This document shows, in pieces, positions 22,281 through 34,283 of a stretch of DNA of 64,000 bases. Position 1 is the first letter of the stretch, and every line of letters begins with the position of its first letter. This stretch comes from Hordeum vulgare subsp. vulgare (lineage: Eukaryota > Streptophyta > Magnoliopsida > Poales > Poaceae). The translations under genes and the position numbers were made by a program. The stretch lies in contig NC_058521.1 of NCBI RefSeq assembly GCF_904849725.1, positions 145,604,744-145,668,743 on the forward strand, given 5' to 3'. Under the pieces are notes generated by a model. It worked only from the letters and a program-made list of their open reading frames with translations, was not told where the DNA came from and did no database searches.

Positions 22281-25200
22281 TCGATAGGTGACTATGGAGG
22301 ACATTAGAGACTTGGATACATAATGAAGAATTAAGGGGTCTTCATCATTCATATTATCTCAAGCCAAGTCATTTGGATTATCAAGTTTCTATCTTATATC
22401 CAATGTGCCTCCTTGCGGTAACTTATACTTAAACTGTTTACATTGTTAGGTGCTTGCCCCTTTGCAGGTTGTGGTTTTGTACCTTGCATGCGTTTGTATA
22501 TGTTGTGCTTCCAACTTGCTTATCTTGAGTAATCGAGTAGGGGTATGTTGTTTTGCATATCATGTACATGTGAGTCTTGTATTGAGCCTTTTGTGTCTTG
22601 TTTGTATTTTTGTTGGCTCTTGTGAGAGATTAATGGATTATCCCATTGTGGGGGAGTGATGTGCTTTGCACACCTCTCAATCCTATAAATGTGTATACAT
22701 GGGGAATACCACTTAGTTTTGATATTTCAAGATTATCTAGTTTCTATGTGGTATGTCTTACTCATGAGAAATTCAAATTCTATATGGTCCATTAATTATC
22801 TCTTGTTGGTTTCAATTTGCCACTCGTTAATATTGTTGGTTTATCACATTATGGGGGAGTAATATGCTATGTGCATATTACAAACCTAGAAAATGTGTAC
22901 ATTTGAGGTGTTGCCAATTAGTGTTGATATTGTAAATTATCCTGTTCCTAGGTGGCATGTTATCTCTACAAGTGTCATTTGCTTGCGTTTTATGGGTAAA
23001 GATCATCTTGGATATATTTGTGATCTACCAATGAGTATCATTTCAAAAATACTTCTTGTCCTTGACAATTGGTATTCCCATCATGTGATTGGAATTGCTA
23101 ATCATCTTTACATTGGATTTTGTGTTTCGTTTGTCTTCCTTGCCTCTTATGGATCTATTCTAACCTGTCTAGTACTTTTATAGATATAGAGAAAGTGATG
23201 ATCCCATCGTGTGCGTTTTGTATTTAAATGCAAATTCTATATAATGCACGTCCCTTGGGGGAGTTATCCTATTTTCTTTAGAACACTCTCTTTATTCACC
23301 CATCATAAAATCTTTTGATCCCCATCAAGTGTGTGTTGATGGGAGGCAAGTCTTGCTCTTTATGATGCTTTGTGCCATCATGAAAATTTGTCGAGGGCTT
23401 GGTTTGTTGGAACCTAGCTCTCTTTTGGAAACTAGAAACCTCGTGTTTGTTTTCCTTCAATTGGTTTCTTGTTGCCTTGTATTTGGCATGTGTCAATGGA
23501 TATCTCATTCCTTGAGGTATCTTTTAATTGATATCCTTCAAGTGATAGCTCTTTTGTTTTAGGATCTTATTATCACTTGATATCTTGTCTTTTGGTGACT
23601 TATCAACTTTGTGTTGAGTTGATTCTTAAGAGTCTTGAGCATGCGTATCTAGCTACTATATACAACTTCTTTTGCTTGCTTTCCTTCATTGACCCAATAT
23701 ATAGGGGAAACTCCACCTTGCCATAAATTGGCTAAAAGTGTGCATGAAATTCACATTCATATCTATATGCACATATGTATCTGGAGTTTGTCCTATGCAT
23801 TGCTGGTTTTCTAACTCGTTGGTCCCAATGAGTTTGGGCACCATTTTGTTTGTTTTGTTGTTCCAGGAACAACTGGAAATGGATTGGATGCTCGGCTCAC
23901 CTATAAGGAAGATGTTAAGACCATGTGATTATTGGAGCCAAGTTAGGATGATCAAAGAACAACTATCTACTATGTCAATCCAATGTTGTCTCGGTAACAA
24001 GTATCCACTTCATGCATTCTTTTCTTGCAAAGGACCCAACCTGTCTTTCCTTTTCAGGTTGCATCATGGCATGAATCTCTTGATTTGTTCTTGTAGTACT
24101 TGTTTGCTTTCTCAAAGCATCCGAACGATGATGTCTTACTACTAGTTGGGATGTCTTTGATGTTCGTATGTTGGAAGTTCATATTGTACAATAAGAAAAT
24201 ATTAGGCCATGTGCTATGCTTCCAAGCAAAAGATCTCATTGATCTATTTATGACTTCCTTTTTGGATATCTAGTTTGTTCCTTCTTGTAACCATTTCGTG
24301 TGTACATCCTTCTTTGTGGATATATATCATCATGATTGTCTTCTACTTAGAATCTTTTACACAAGAGAGAAGTTACATCTCTAATTGATATCCTCTTTTC
24401 TTTCACGTCCATCGTTGCATTTCCTCTTTCAAGTTTTTTTTATGGCTTCGTGAAAGGATTTGTTTTGAGTGCGCATCTTATTTCTACATCTTGATGCACT
24501 CTTTGGAAGTGAAGATTATTTTTTTCCTCATGCTTGTCTTGAGTAGGGTTTTGCCATTTCAACTAGTATCCCTCCTATTGACAAGGTTCTTACTTCCTAT
24601 CTTCACAATGGGTTGTCACAAGCGTTGGTTCTTATTTTGTTTATTAGTAAGCTTGTGAACCCATTTTCTATTATGTGTGTGTGGGAATGATATGTCTTGC
24701 ACTTTGTATCTCATATTCATCAAGACTATGTTGATGAGTAATGCTCATCCTTATCTTAAGTCTTCTCAAGTCCTTTGCCATGACTCACACACATTACTTT
24801 GGTTGAGCTTATTCTTAAGTTGCTACCTTTACATGTTGCTCAACCATTAGTTTTGTGCAATTGATATGCTTATTGTCTCATCTATCTTCTTGCACTCGTT
24901 GTGTGTTTGTATTAATTCTGGGGGAGCAACGATCCTACTTTGTGCACGTGTGTCAAATACAAAAATCTCATATTAGTGCACAAATCATGGGGAACTTCTC
25001 TAGTTTTTGATAAAGCACTATGTTGCCTCTATCATAATATCTTTTATTCATGTGGTTCGAAGGACCATATGATTGTTTGTTCCATCTGGAATTCTTTGAT
25101 TGCTTGCCTCTATATTTGTATGTCTTTGTGGCATACGATCCTTTTATTTGCAATCTTTGGGTCCTCAATATAGTCTATTTTCCTCCAACTACTTATCATT

Positions 25201-25477
25201 GTATTTGTGTATTTTTCTGCACTCATTTGCTGAGAAGTACACACTTTTTGGAGGACCACCTACTATTTTGGCTTTCTAAACTTGTCATCCATTTTGGCAA
25301 TCGATGCCAATGGGGGAGAAGTTTAGAGAGTTTACTTTGGATATGTTTAGAGGGTTTTGATTTTATTGCGTAAGCATTTACATCTTGCACACATGCATTA
25401 TTACCTTGTATGTGTGCGCTTGGTTATGCTTATTTCCTTATATAAACTCTCTTGAAGTGGTTGTCTTCAATTACCAA
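22281..25477 (+). other. Non-coding 3' region of element M with repeated TGGGGGAG
   Basis: No domain was recognised in any frame over 3.2 kb of T-rich sequence; short ORFs on both strands look like chance. The octamer TGGGGGAG occurs at 22649, 22852, 23256, 24919 and 25311, and again at the true polypurine tract. It occupies the place where pol would be in an autonomous relative. Confidence 0.7.
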
Positions 25478-25489
25478 AATGGGGGAGAT
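25478..25489 (+). other. Polypurine tract, element M
   Basis: AATGGGGGAGAT lies immediately upstream of the 3' LTR start at 25490. Confidence 0.88.
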
Positions 25490-28130
25490 TGTTAGAGCAT
25501 ATATCTCCATATGTGGTTTTGGAAATTGATGACAATTCCTATGGACTAATGGTTGCCTTAAGTTATATTTATAGGATTTGTCCATAGGCACTTCTTGAAA
25601 TCCATCTGTTGGGTTCAAGGAGTTTATATGATGACCAAGACGTTATTCAAGGTATTATCCAAAGAATGGTCATAGAAACACTAGGTTGATCAAGATCTCA
25701 GACAAAGAGTAAATCAAGATGATCAACACACAAAGCGTATAAGATGTACCGAGAGGGATCAAGTGATCCCATGGTATGTTATATTTATAGGATTTGTCCA
25801 TAGGCACTTCTTGAAATCCATCTGTTGGGTTCAAGGAGTTTATATGATGATCAAGACGTTATTCAAGGTATTATCCAAAGAATGGTCATAGAAACACTAG
25901 GTTGATCAAGATCTCAGACAAAGAGTAAATCAAGATGATCAACACACAAAGCGTATAAGATGTACCGAGAGGGATCAAGTGATCCCATGGTATGGTAAGC
26001 ATTGTCTATTACGTGTTTGTGTACTAACCCATGGTCTTTGTGAGACTCCTATGTGGGGGTTAGGTGTGCTTCCATTGGGCTTGTGTCAAAAGGAAGATCT
26101 CATACAACCCATGAAGGATGACGTCAAGTGGTGATCGTCATCAAGATTGTGGTGTGAAAGTTCAAGTGGATCAGCACGAATATATCATTGAAACTATGGT
26201 CAATGATCTTGTGTTGATAAGGACAACCTCTTGTGCTAACAAGGACAAGATCAAGATAAGAGTTCTTGAGCACTACATGCTTGATTCTTGTGGATGTTCA
26301 CATGGTGGAAAAATGAAGATGAATACATAAGCTAGGCTTTCCACATTGAGTATGGGAGAGCTACTTGAAGACTTCATCATGTCGTGCTTTCAACTTGAGC
26401 CAAGAAGGAACAACAACATCAAGCTCAAGTGAAAGGGCTAACTCAAAGGTATCAGTTCCTTTGACGTTAGTTGTGCGGAGTGATGATCAGCGAATAAACG
26501 TATACACTCAAGTATGGATCATCAGTACCCCTTTTATGATTCTTGAGTCTTTAGGGATCCCGCACTATTAAGAGGGGATCACAGGTTTTGCGATGAACTT
26601 GCTCAAACTACATCTCCATTGTTCTGCTCATACCACATCTCCACTGCTCTGCTGTTATCAGAAAACAGGACCAGTGCCTCGGACATCTGGCTTCCTCCGG
26701 CCGTCCGAGGCCCGGACATCCGGCCTCCTCCGGACGTCCGAGGCCCGGATATCCGTCCAGCTTCGGGAATCCGGAAGCCTGCACCAGTAGAAGTTGAGTT
26801 CTATATCTCGGAAATCCGGCTCCCTCCGGACGTCCGAGCGCCGGACGTCCGACACCCGTCGGAAATCCGGAACCTACCACCAGTAGAAGTTGAGTTGTAT
26901 AACTCGGATTTCCGGTCCTCTCCGGACGTCCGGTGGCGGATAAATTCAACATAGGTTCAGTCGTATCTACAGGCCTCGGACGACCGACCCCTGTCGGACG
27001 TCCGGTCGCTGTTTAATTCAAAATAGTTTCAGTCGTATCTATAGGCCTCGGACGACCGACCCCTGTCGGACGTCCGACCCCTCGCGGACGACCGGACTTC
27101 CGACAACTGTCGGACGTCCGGACCCTGTGTGACTTAAAGTGTCCCCAACGGCTCTGTTTTCTCCCTACTATAAATACCCCCCTCCCACTTCGTGAGAGGG
27201 TTGCCCAACACAGCCTTATCCTCATAAGAACACATTTCCACCTCACACACATTTGCTCACTCCAAATCTTAGATCCCAAGAGCATTTGTGAGCCCCTTTG
27301 AGAGTTGTTCCAATCAAAAGATAGATCGTCTCCCTCTCCTTCTCTCACCCCAAGCTATTTGTGATTTGAGCAAGTTTTGAGCATTCCCCGTGATCTTGTT
27401 ACTCTTGGAGGTTGGAGACTCCTAGGCGGTAGGAGTTCTTCGAAGAGGAATCAATCCGTGTGATTTCCCCCGGAAAAGTTTGTGAGGGTTTGGAAGCCAC
27501 CTCAAAGGCTTACCACTAGTGGTTGAGAAACGGCTTCGTGGTGTTATCTCAAAGGGAGAATAGGGTGAGACTTCGTGGCGTTGGTGTGCCTTCGTGGTAA
27601 CATCCACCTCTCTAACGGTGACTAGCTTCCCTCCAAGGAAGTGAACATCGGGATACATCTTCGTCTCAGTGACCTTGGTTATCCTTAACCCTAACTCCTT
27701 ACTTGTGGTTTACTTGTGTTACTTGAGCATACATACAATGCATATTGTTTGTGCTCATTATATTGTGTTGGCTATTTCTTGTACAAGATTAATCATTCAA
27801 GCATACCCTCTATATCCACACGTGCATACTTGCAGCCCTTGATATACCGTGTGATATAGTGTGATCTAGTATCTTGTGTTGTTCACCTACTTGTCGTGTA
27901 ATATAGCTCAAGTAAGTTTGTGTAACTCACTTGTGCTTGTTAGTAACTGCATTGTGTCCATCTTAGTAGATCATGTTGTTGATACACGTTGCAGTGCCTA
28001 GTGCATTTAGGATTTGTGCTTGACAAGTACCCTCTTAGTTTATTTCCGCATCAGGTTCAAGCCAAATCTGAAGAAGTTTTTAAATAGCATATTCACCCCC
28101 CCCCCTCTAGGCGTCATCGAGGTCTTTTCA
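25490..28130 (+). repeat. 3' LTR of element M
   Basis: The LTR is 2,641 bp, with the same ends and inner structure as the 5' copy: 216 bp duplication, palindrome array at 26679-27122, TATAAATA at 27169-27176. It ends ...CTTTTCA, followed by TAAAG. Confidence 0.93.
26679..27122. promoter_or_regulatory. Palindrome array, 3' LTR of M
   Basis: This is the same array of CGGANNTCCG units as in the 5' LTR, with substitutions that mostly change the two central bases or single arm positions. Confidence 0.65.
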
Positions 28131-28135
28131 TAAAG
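28131..28135. other. Target-site duplication of element M, right copy
   Basis: TAAAG repeats the five bases before the M 5' LTR. Confidence 0.9.
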
Positions 28136-29458
28136 TCAGTTGTAGACCTATTATCAGTCACACACCAAGTAGAGCGGTCGGTATGAAGGTATCCGTGGCC
28201 CTGGAATAAATCCAGTCATCCGGTTAGGGGGCATGGGTGTTTCCGGTCTGGGACTGGAAGGGAATGGCCCTTCCCAGTGAGTGTGCGATATAAATTTTTG
28301 ATCCCATGCTAGTCGAGGTTGGAGCCTCCCCGTCTTATGGTTTTGCCTTGGCAGCGTAGTCCGGGTGATGTCGGGCTTCGCGGAGGAAAACCGGTGTGTG
28401 CTGATTCTGAGTGTCCGCTTCTAAAATGCCATATGCGGGATTAGTCTTATCGACTATCTGAAATCGCGAATTGTAGGTAAAGAGTACACCCTCTACAGAG
28501 TCAAAACTATTCGAGTAGCCGTGTCCCCGGTCAAGGACGTTGTTTGACGAGTCAACTGTCGGTCCTAGAGTAGGTCTTTGGAGTATAAACAGTGATAATA
28601 ATAATGGTTGTGGTAATTCATATGATGATGTGGTGGATGACCATATTATGATTACTACTCTGGACTAACCCCTATGATTATGTTGTTGGATATCCCTGGG
28701 ACAGTTCTACCTCCTTGACATTCAATATTTATTATTGTTTCATATAAGCCCTTTATGTGGTGTCGTTGAGACGCCCGACTTTGGCATGCTTATTATCATT
28801 TCTTATAAGCCCTTTATGTGGTGTCGCTCAAACGCCCGACTGTGGCATGTTTATTGTTTCATATAAGCCCTTTATGTGGTGTCGCTCAGACGCCCTACTG
28901 TGACACGCATATTATTACTTTTCAGCATTATCATCCTTGCTTGTTTATAAAACATTGGTGGATACATTGCATATCTTCATGAATGCATCGAGGAATTAAA
29001 CTATAATGGCAAGATATCATTGTTAGTGGAATTTTCTTACATCTCACCTGCTTAACGTGTTTGTTTTCTTGATGTTTGCGAGTACATTCAAAGTACTCAA
29101 TTGCTTGTCCCTGGCTATTGTCTTGGACAGATTGCGTTTGGAGAGGAGCACGGTGCCGCCAAACCCGAAACCTAGGAGTCAAGGATAGCAACCTTGTGAG
29201 ATAGGAATTTATCCAGGACATTTTGTTCCTGTGGGAATGGAGTCCCATGGGCACTGGAGATTCCTCAAGTCGCTTCTGCCGTCAACCTCAGACTTTTGTT
29301 CAACCCAGTAGACCTTCATGGTCTTGTAACCCAGATTTTGTATTTTTGCTTGGATATTCTGTATCAAGTAAGTGTCTACGAGCTAACAGCAATCCTTGGG
29401 CTGGTAAACACAGAGACATGTTTTCTGGAAATTATTTTCTGAAAAACACGTCGCTACA
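28136..29458 (+). repeat. LTR of element D, right piece
   Basis: This is the continuation of the LTR interrupted by M. It ends TCGCTACA four bases before the primer-site core. A TATA-like TATAAATT lies near 28289. A 60 bp direct repeat present three times lies at 28730-28918. No coding capacity is seen. Confidence 0.7.
28730..28918. repeat. Three-copy tandem repeat (about 60 bp) in LTR D
   Basis: Three copies carry the core TATAAGCCCTTTATGTGGTG, starting near 28743, 28804 and 28862. Spacing is 58-61 bp with substitutions among copies. Confidence 0.85.
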
Positions 29459-29462
29459 ACCT

Positions 29463-29475
29463 TGGTATCAGAGCC
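29463..29475 (+). other. Primer-binding site, element D (tRNA-iMet)
   Basis: TGGTATCAGAGCC lies four bases past the LTR end. Confidence 0.88.
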
Positions 29476-29777
29476 AGGCTAACCATTGGCTAAACCTATC
29501 TTAGCCAGCTCGCTATCCCTAAACCGGATATTTATATATCCACCCCAAGCCTAGCCTACCCAATAGCCAACCAAAGTGGCCATCCGACACCTTTTTGGCA
29601 GTCGGTGCCTAATCTGTCAGCTCAACCCTTCAGCTATGTGTCTATGACCGACACCGGAGTTGTCGCATCCCTTAGCGTGCGATGAAAGACTCCTTAGCCT
29701 ACATAGGAAGCCTTGCCTCAACCCAGCAGCCCGCAACCGCAAGACCACTACCCTAGTAAACCCCATTTGCTTGCAAG

Positions 29778-30572
29778 ATGCCTGGCCGCATTCCTTGCAA
29801 CGAGACCCTCATGCCCGAGCCTGGAGACTTCGTAGTCCTCCTCGCGGACCTGAGCCGCCAAGTTTTTGGCATAGAAGAACCTCCAGTATATGTTGCGCAT
29901 GAGGAGCCTACGAGTGATGCTATTCGTTACTTTCGGGCCTCGGTGCACATCTATGGAGGAAATCCCTCGTTGGAGTGCCCTCACCATTTCACTGATAGAG
30001 CAGCCACCAACGAAGCCCAAGACCGTCATCTTCGAGCCCGAGAAGCTATAGTCCAATTGTGACATCTGTCGCCGTGGATGAACAGCCGACCGTTCTGCTA
30101 CTATCCTAGTCGTGAAGGCTATGGTAGTCTGACCCGATTTGCCAGCGAAGACCTTGAGGCAGACCTTGCCCTGGTGCAAGTTGTGCGCTATTTGAGAGCG
30201 CAGGAGGCACTCATCGAACAAATCACCTGTGACATGGTCATGAGCCGCACGCCAACTGCTCGCCGGACCCCGGCAAGCTATGAAGTCGCAACTCCCTCCA
30301 ACAACCAGCACCTTTTGGTTGGAAGACCTGTTGGACCCTTAAGGTTTACCCCGCCAGCCATGACCCCAGCAGTGCTTCACCGCAGTTTGGATGCATTCTG
30401 CAATGAAGTTGTGCCAAGAGCGCGTCGTCTGAGACGTCGTTGCCACCGCACCCCTGCAACCCCACTCCATGGCCCTGTTGACTCACGAGCCTCAGCAAAT
30501 AGAGGAGCCCTAATGGGTACTGAGCCCGTCATCTCAGAGGACGATGAAGGCGGAGCGAGTCCGTCAGAGTAG
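29778..30572 (+). pseudogene. Leader ORF of element D, homologous to the element A leader ORF
   Basis: One frame of about 264 codons is interrupted by a single TGA at 30060-30062. The start MPGR corresponds to MPSR in element A. Shared features in order are an EEP-type acidic segment before a beta-like stretch (YFRASVHIYGG here, YLCTVMVF in A), an Ala-rich helix (NEAQDRHLRAREAI here, MAVQDAAYSML in A), then FCYYPSREGYG (FCYV...EEGY in A). The C-terminal third is Arg/Pro-rich and ends acidic. The order suggests a dsRNA-binding-like fold, without confirmation. The position just after the primer site is the gag position, but no gag motif is visible. I do not recognise a named family. Confidence 0.55.
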
Positions 30573-30640
30573 CAGTCAAGCCCTGATGACCACGTTGCCA
30601 TGTAACGTTGTATTCGTGTGTTGTAATGACAGTGTTGCCA

Positions 30641-31228
30641 TGTTCCGTAACACATCATCACGTGGCTAACTCCTTAGTCATATTGAGCTCAGTATGATGG
30701 CGTATTGGCGAGTGGGCATAGAGATACCTCTCCATCACAGGGAGTGACAAATCCCAGTCTCGATTCGTACAACCCAACAGATACTTTCGGAGATACCTGT
30801 AGTGCACCTTTATAATCACCCAGTTATGTTGTGATGTTTGATACACCCAAAGCACTCCTACGATATCCGGGAGTTGCACAATCTCATGGTCTAAGGAAAT
30901 GAGACTTGACATTAGAAAAGCTTTAGCAGACGAACAACACGATCTAGTGTTGTGCTTAGGATTGGGTCTTGTCCATCACATCATTCCCCAATGATGTGAT
31001 CCCGTTATCAATGACATCCAATGTCCATCATCAGGAAACCATGATCATCTATTGATCAACGAGCTAGCCAACTAGAGGCTCACTAGGGACACATTGTGAT
31101 CTATATATTCACACATGTATTACGGTTTCCAGTTAATACAATTATAGCATGAATAATAGACAATTATCATGAACAAGGACATATAATAATAACCAATTTA
31201 TTATTGCCTCTATGGCATATTTCCAACA
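30641..31228 (-). repeat. 3' LTR of element E, first 588 bp only
   Basis: The right end is TTTCCAACA next to the polypurine tract. Homology to the full LTR at 47079-48227 stops abruptly near 30641, where element D begins. This is a deletion or rearrangement breakpoint. Confidence 0.85.
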
Positions 31229-31243
31229 GTCTCCCACTTGCAC
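31229..31243 (-). other. Polypurine tract, element E
   Basis: The minus strand reads GTGCAAGTGGGAGAC directly before the LTR; element F has the same tract at 45260-45274. Confidence 0.88.
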
Positions 31244-32760
31244 TAGAGTCAATAATCTAGTTCACATCACAACTGATTGCAATGAATCTAACACCCATAC
31301 AGTTTTGGGTTTCGATCATGTCTTGCTTGTGAGAGAGGTTTTTTGTAGTCAACGGGTCTGAACCTTTCAGATCTGTGTGTGCTTTACAAATATCTATGTC
31401 TTTCTATAGATACTGCTACCATGCACCACTTGGAACCATTCTAAATGACTGCTCCACTATACGAATCCAGTTTACTACTGAGAGTTATCCGGATTAGTGC
31501 CAAAACTTGCATCGACGTAACCCCTTACGACGAACTCTTTAATCACCTCCATAATCGAGAAAATTTCTTAGTCCACCAGTTAATAAGGATAACTTTGACC
31601 GATGTCCAGTGATCCATTCCTGGATCACTCTTGTACCCCTCGACTGACTCATGGCAAGACACACTTCAGTTGCGGTACACAGCATAGCATACTATAGAGC
31701 CTACGGCTAATGTATAGGGGACAACCTTCGTCCTTTCTCTTTCTTCTTTCGTGGTCGGGCTTTTGATTCTTACTCAAATTCACACCTTACAACACAGCCA
31801 AGAACTCCTTTTTTGCCGATCTATTTTGAACTACTTCAAAAACTTGTCAAGGCATGCATTTCGTTGAAAGCTCTATTAAGCACTTTGATCTATCTCCATA
31901 GATATTGATGCTCAACGCTCAAGTAGCTTTTTACTTTGAAAAACTCCTTTCCAACAACCTTATATGCTTTCCAAAAATTCTACATCATTTCCGATCAACA
32001 ATATGTCAACCACATATATTTATGAGAAATTTTATAGTGCTCCCACTCACCTTTTGGAAATACAAGTTTCTCATAAACCTTGTCTAAACCCAAAAACTTT
32101 GATCATCTCATCAAAGCTTATATTCCAACTTCGAGATGCTTGCTCCAGACCTTAGAAGGATCGCTGGAGCTTTGCATACGTGTTAGCATCCTTTAGGATC
32201 ATCAAAACCTTCTGGTTGTATCAGATACAACCTTTTCTCAAGGAAACCGTCGAGGAAACAATATTTGACATCATATCTGCAAGATTTCATAAATGATGCA
32301 GTAACTGCTAACATAATTCCAATAGACTTTCAGCATCGCTACGAGTGAGAAAGTCTCATTGTAGTCATACCTTTGAATTTGTCGGAAACATCTTTGCGAC
32401 AAGTCGAGCTTTATTAATGGTGACTTTTCACCATCATCGTCCGTCTTCCTTTTAAAGACTCATCTGTAGTTAACAGTCTTATGACCATCAATTAGTTCTT
32501 CCAAAGTCTACACTTTGTTTTCATACATGGATCCTCTCTCGGATTTCACGGCCTCGAGCCATTTGTCGGAATCCGGGCCCACCATCTCTTCTCCATAGAT
32601 CGTAGGTTCATTGTTGTCTAGCAACATGACCTCCAAGATAGGATTACCGTACCACTCTCGACTAGTACGCGTCCTTGTCGACCTACGAGATTTGGTAGTG
32701 ACTTGATCTAAAGATTCATGATCACTATCATCACCTTCCACTTCAATTGGTGTAGGCGCC
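31244..32760 (-). pseudogene. Element E pol remnant: RNase H and reverse transcriptase
   Basis: Short open pieces on the minus strand match copia pol. The best (32508-32760) is the linker into RT, with TRTSREWYGN and then EPTIYGEEMVG and KWLEAVKSE, the usual start of the copia RT domain. Downstream RT and RNase H are recognisable by colinearity with element F but full of stops and shifts; the YVDD box is not readable. The solo LTR cuts the gene between the integrase C-terminus and RT. Confidence 0.7.
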
Positions 32761-34283
32761 TGATGACCCACAAGTATAGGAGATCAATCGTAGTCCTTTT
32801 GATAAGTAAGAGTGTCGAACCCAACGAGGAGCAGAAGGATGTGACAAGTGGTTTTCAGCAAGGTAAAATCTGCACGCACTGAAATTGTCGGTAACAAGTG
32901 ATTGTGTGGTGAGATGATTCATAGCAAGCAACAAGTAACAAAAGTAGAAACGGTGCAGCAAAGTGGCCCAATCCCTTTTGTAGCAAGGGACAAGCCTAGA
33001 CAAAGTCTTATAGGAGGAAAAATGCTCCCGGGGACACACGGGAATTTCTGTCATGCTAGTTTCATCATGTTCATATGATTCGCGTTCGTTACTTTGATAG
33101 TTTCATATGTGGGTGGACCAGAGCTTGGGTACTGCCCTTACTTCGACAAGCATCCCACTTATGACTAACCCTTCTCGCAAGCATCCGCAACTACGAAAGA
33201 AGAATTAAGACAAAGTCTAACCATAGCATTAAACTAGTGGATCCAAATCAGCCCCTTACGAAGCAACGCATAAACTATGGTTTAAGCTTCTGTCACTCTA
33301 GCAACCCATCATCTACATACTACTTCCCAATGCCTTCCCCTAGGCCCAAATAATGGTGAAGTGTTATGTAGTCGACGTTCACATAACACCACTAGAGGAA
33401 AAACAACATACAACATAACAAATTACCGAACGAATACCAAATTCACATGACTACTATTAGCATGACTTATCCCATGTCCTCAGGAACAAAAGTAACTACT
33501 CACAAAGAATAATCATATTCATGACCAGAGAGGTAATGAGTAGCATCAAGGATCTGAACATAAACTCTTCCACCAAATAATCCAACTAGAATCAACTACA
33601 AAGAGGAATTTAACACTACTAGCAACCTTACAAGTACCAATCGGAGTCGCGAGACGGAGATTGGTTACAAGTGATGAACTAGGGTTTGAAGATGAGATAG
33701 TGCTGATGAAGATGTTTATGGTGACGAGTCCCCTCTGATGAGAGGAGTGTTGGTGATGACGATGGCGACGATTTACCCCTCCGGGAGGGAAGTTTCCCCG
33801 TCAGGATCGTCCTGCCGGAGCTCTAGATTGGTTCTGCTCAAGTTCGGCCTCGTGGCGGCGGCGAATCCATGAAAAAGCTCCTCCGTGATTTTTTTCCTGG
33901 ACGAAACCCTCCATATAGCAAAAGAGGGGAGCAAGTGGGCCAGTGGTCTTCCCACAAGCCCCCATGGCGCAGCCTGGGGGTGGCCGCACCGTGCAGGCTT
34001 GTGGGCACCCCCTGGTGCCCCTCTGGCACTTCTTCTGCCCAGTATTTTTGATAAATCGGGAAAAAATCCTCGTTGATTTTTACGGTGTTTGGAGTTGTGC
34101 AGAATAGGTATCTCAACTTTGCTCCACTTTCAGGCCAGAATTCTAGTTGCCGGTATTCTCCCTCTTCATGTAAACCTTGCAAAATAAGAGAGAAAAGGCA
34201 TAAGAATTGTACCGTGAAGTGGAATAACAGCCAAAGAAGCCATAAATATCAACATGAAAACATGATGCAAAATGGACGTATCA
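32761..34283 (-). mobile_element. Solo LTR of the element C family
   Basis: A 1,523 bp LTR with TG...CA ends, clearly the same family as 15660-17180, stands alone in element E. It is flanked by GCGCC on both sides (32756-32760 and 34284-34288). A solo LTR with intact target duplication is the classic product of recombination between the two LTRs of one insertion. ORFs inside it are artefacts. Confidence 0.93.

Larger units (their letters stand above)
17377..28130 (+). mobile_element. Element M: complete pol-less SIRE/Maximus-like copia element
   Basis: This is a complete 10.75 kb insertion: 5' LTR 17377-20012, primer site, gag-like ORFs 20069-22280, 3.2 kb of non-coding sequence, polypurine tract, 3' LTR 25490-28130, flanked by TAAAG. 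No protease, integrase or RT motif was found in any frame, so it must be mobilised in trans. LTR style, iMet primer and a gag with coiled coil and two zinc knuckles suggest the SIRE/Maximus copia lineage. By eye the LTRs differ by about 2-3 percent, so the insertion is moderately young. Confidence 0.85.
17181..30640 (+). mobile_element. Element D: gypsy-type derivative, split by element M
   Basis: Element D consists of an LTR in two pieces (17181-17376 and 28136-29458), an initiator-Met primer site, and a leader ORF. It is cut on the left by element C and on the right by the truncated LTR of E near 30641. No gag-pol domain is seen. The arrangement (LTR, PBS, leader ORF of unknown function) is the same as in element A. 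Confidence 0.65.

Noticed and set aside
22281..25477. Possible env-like or host gene in the 3' region of M
   Set aside because: ORFs under 140 codons, hydrophobic only because the sequence is T-rich; no signal peptide followed by a plausible domain.
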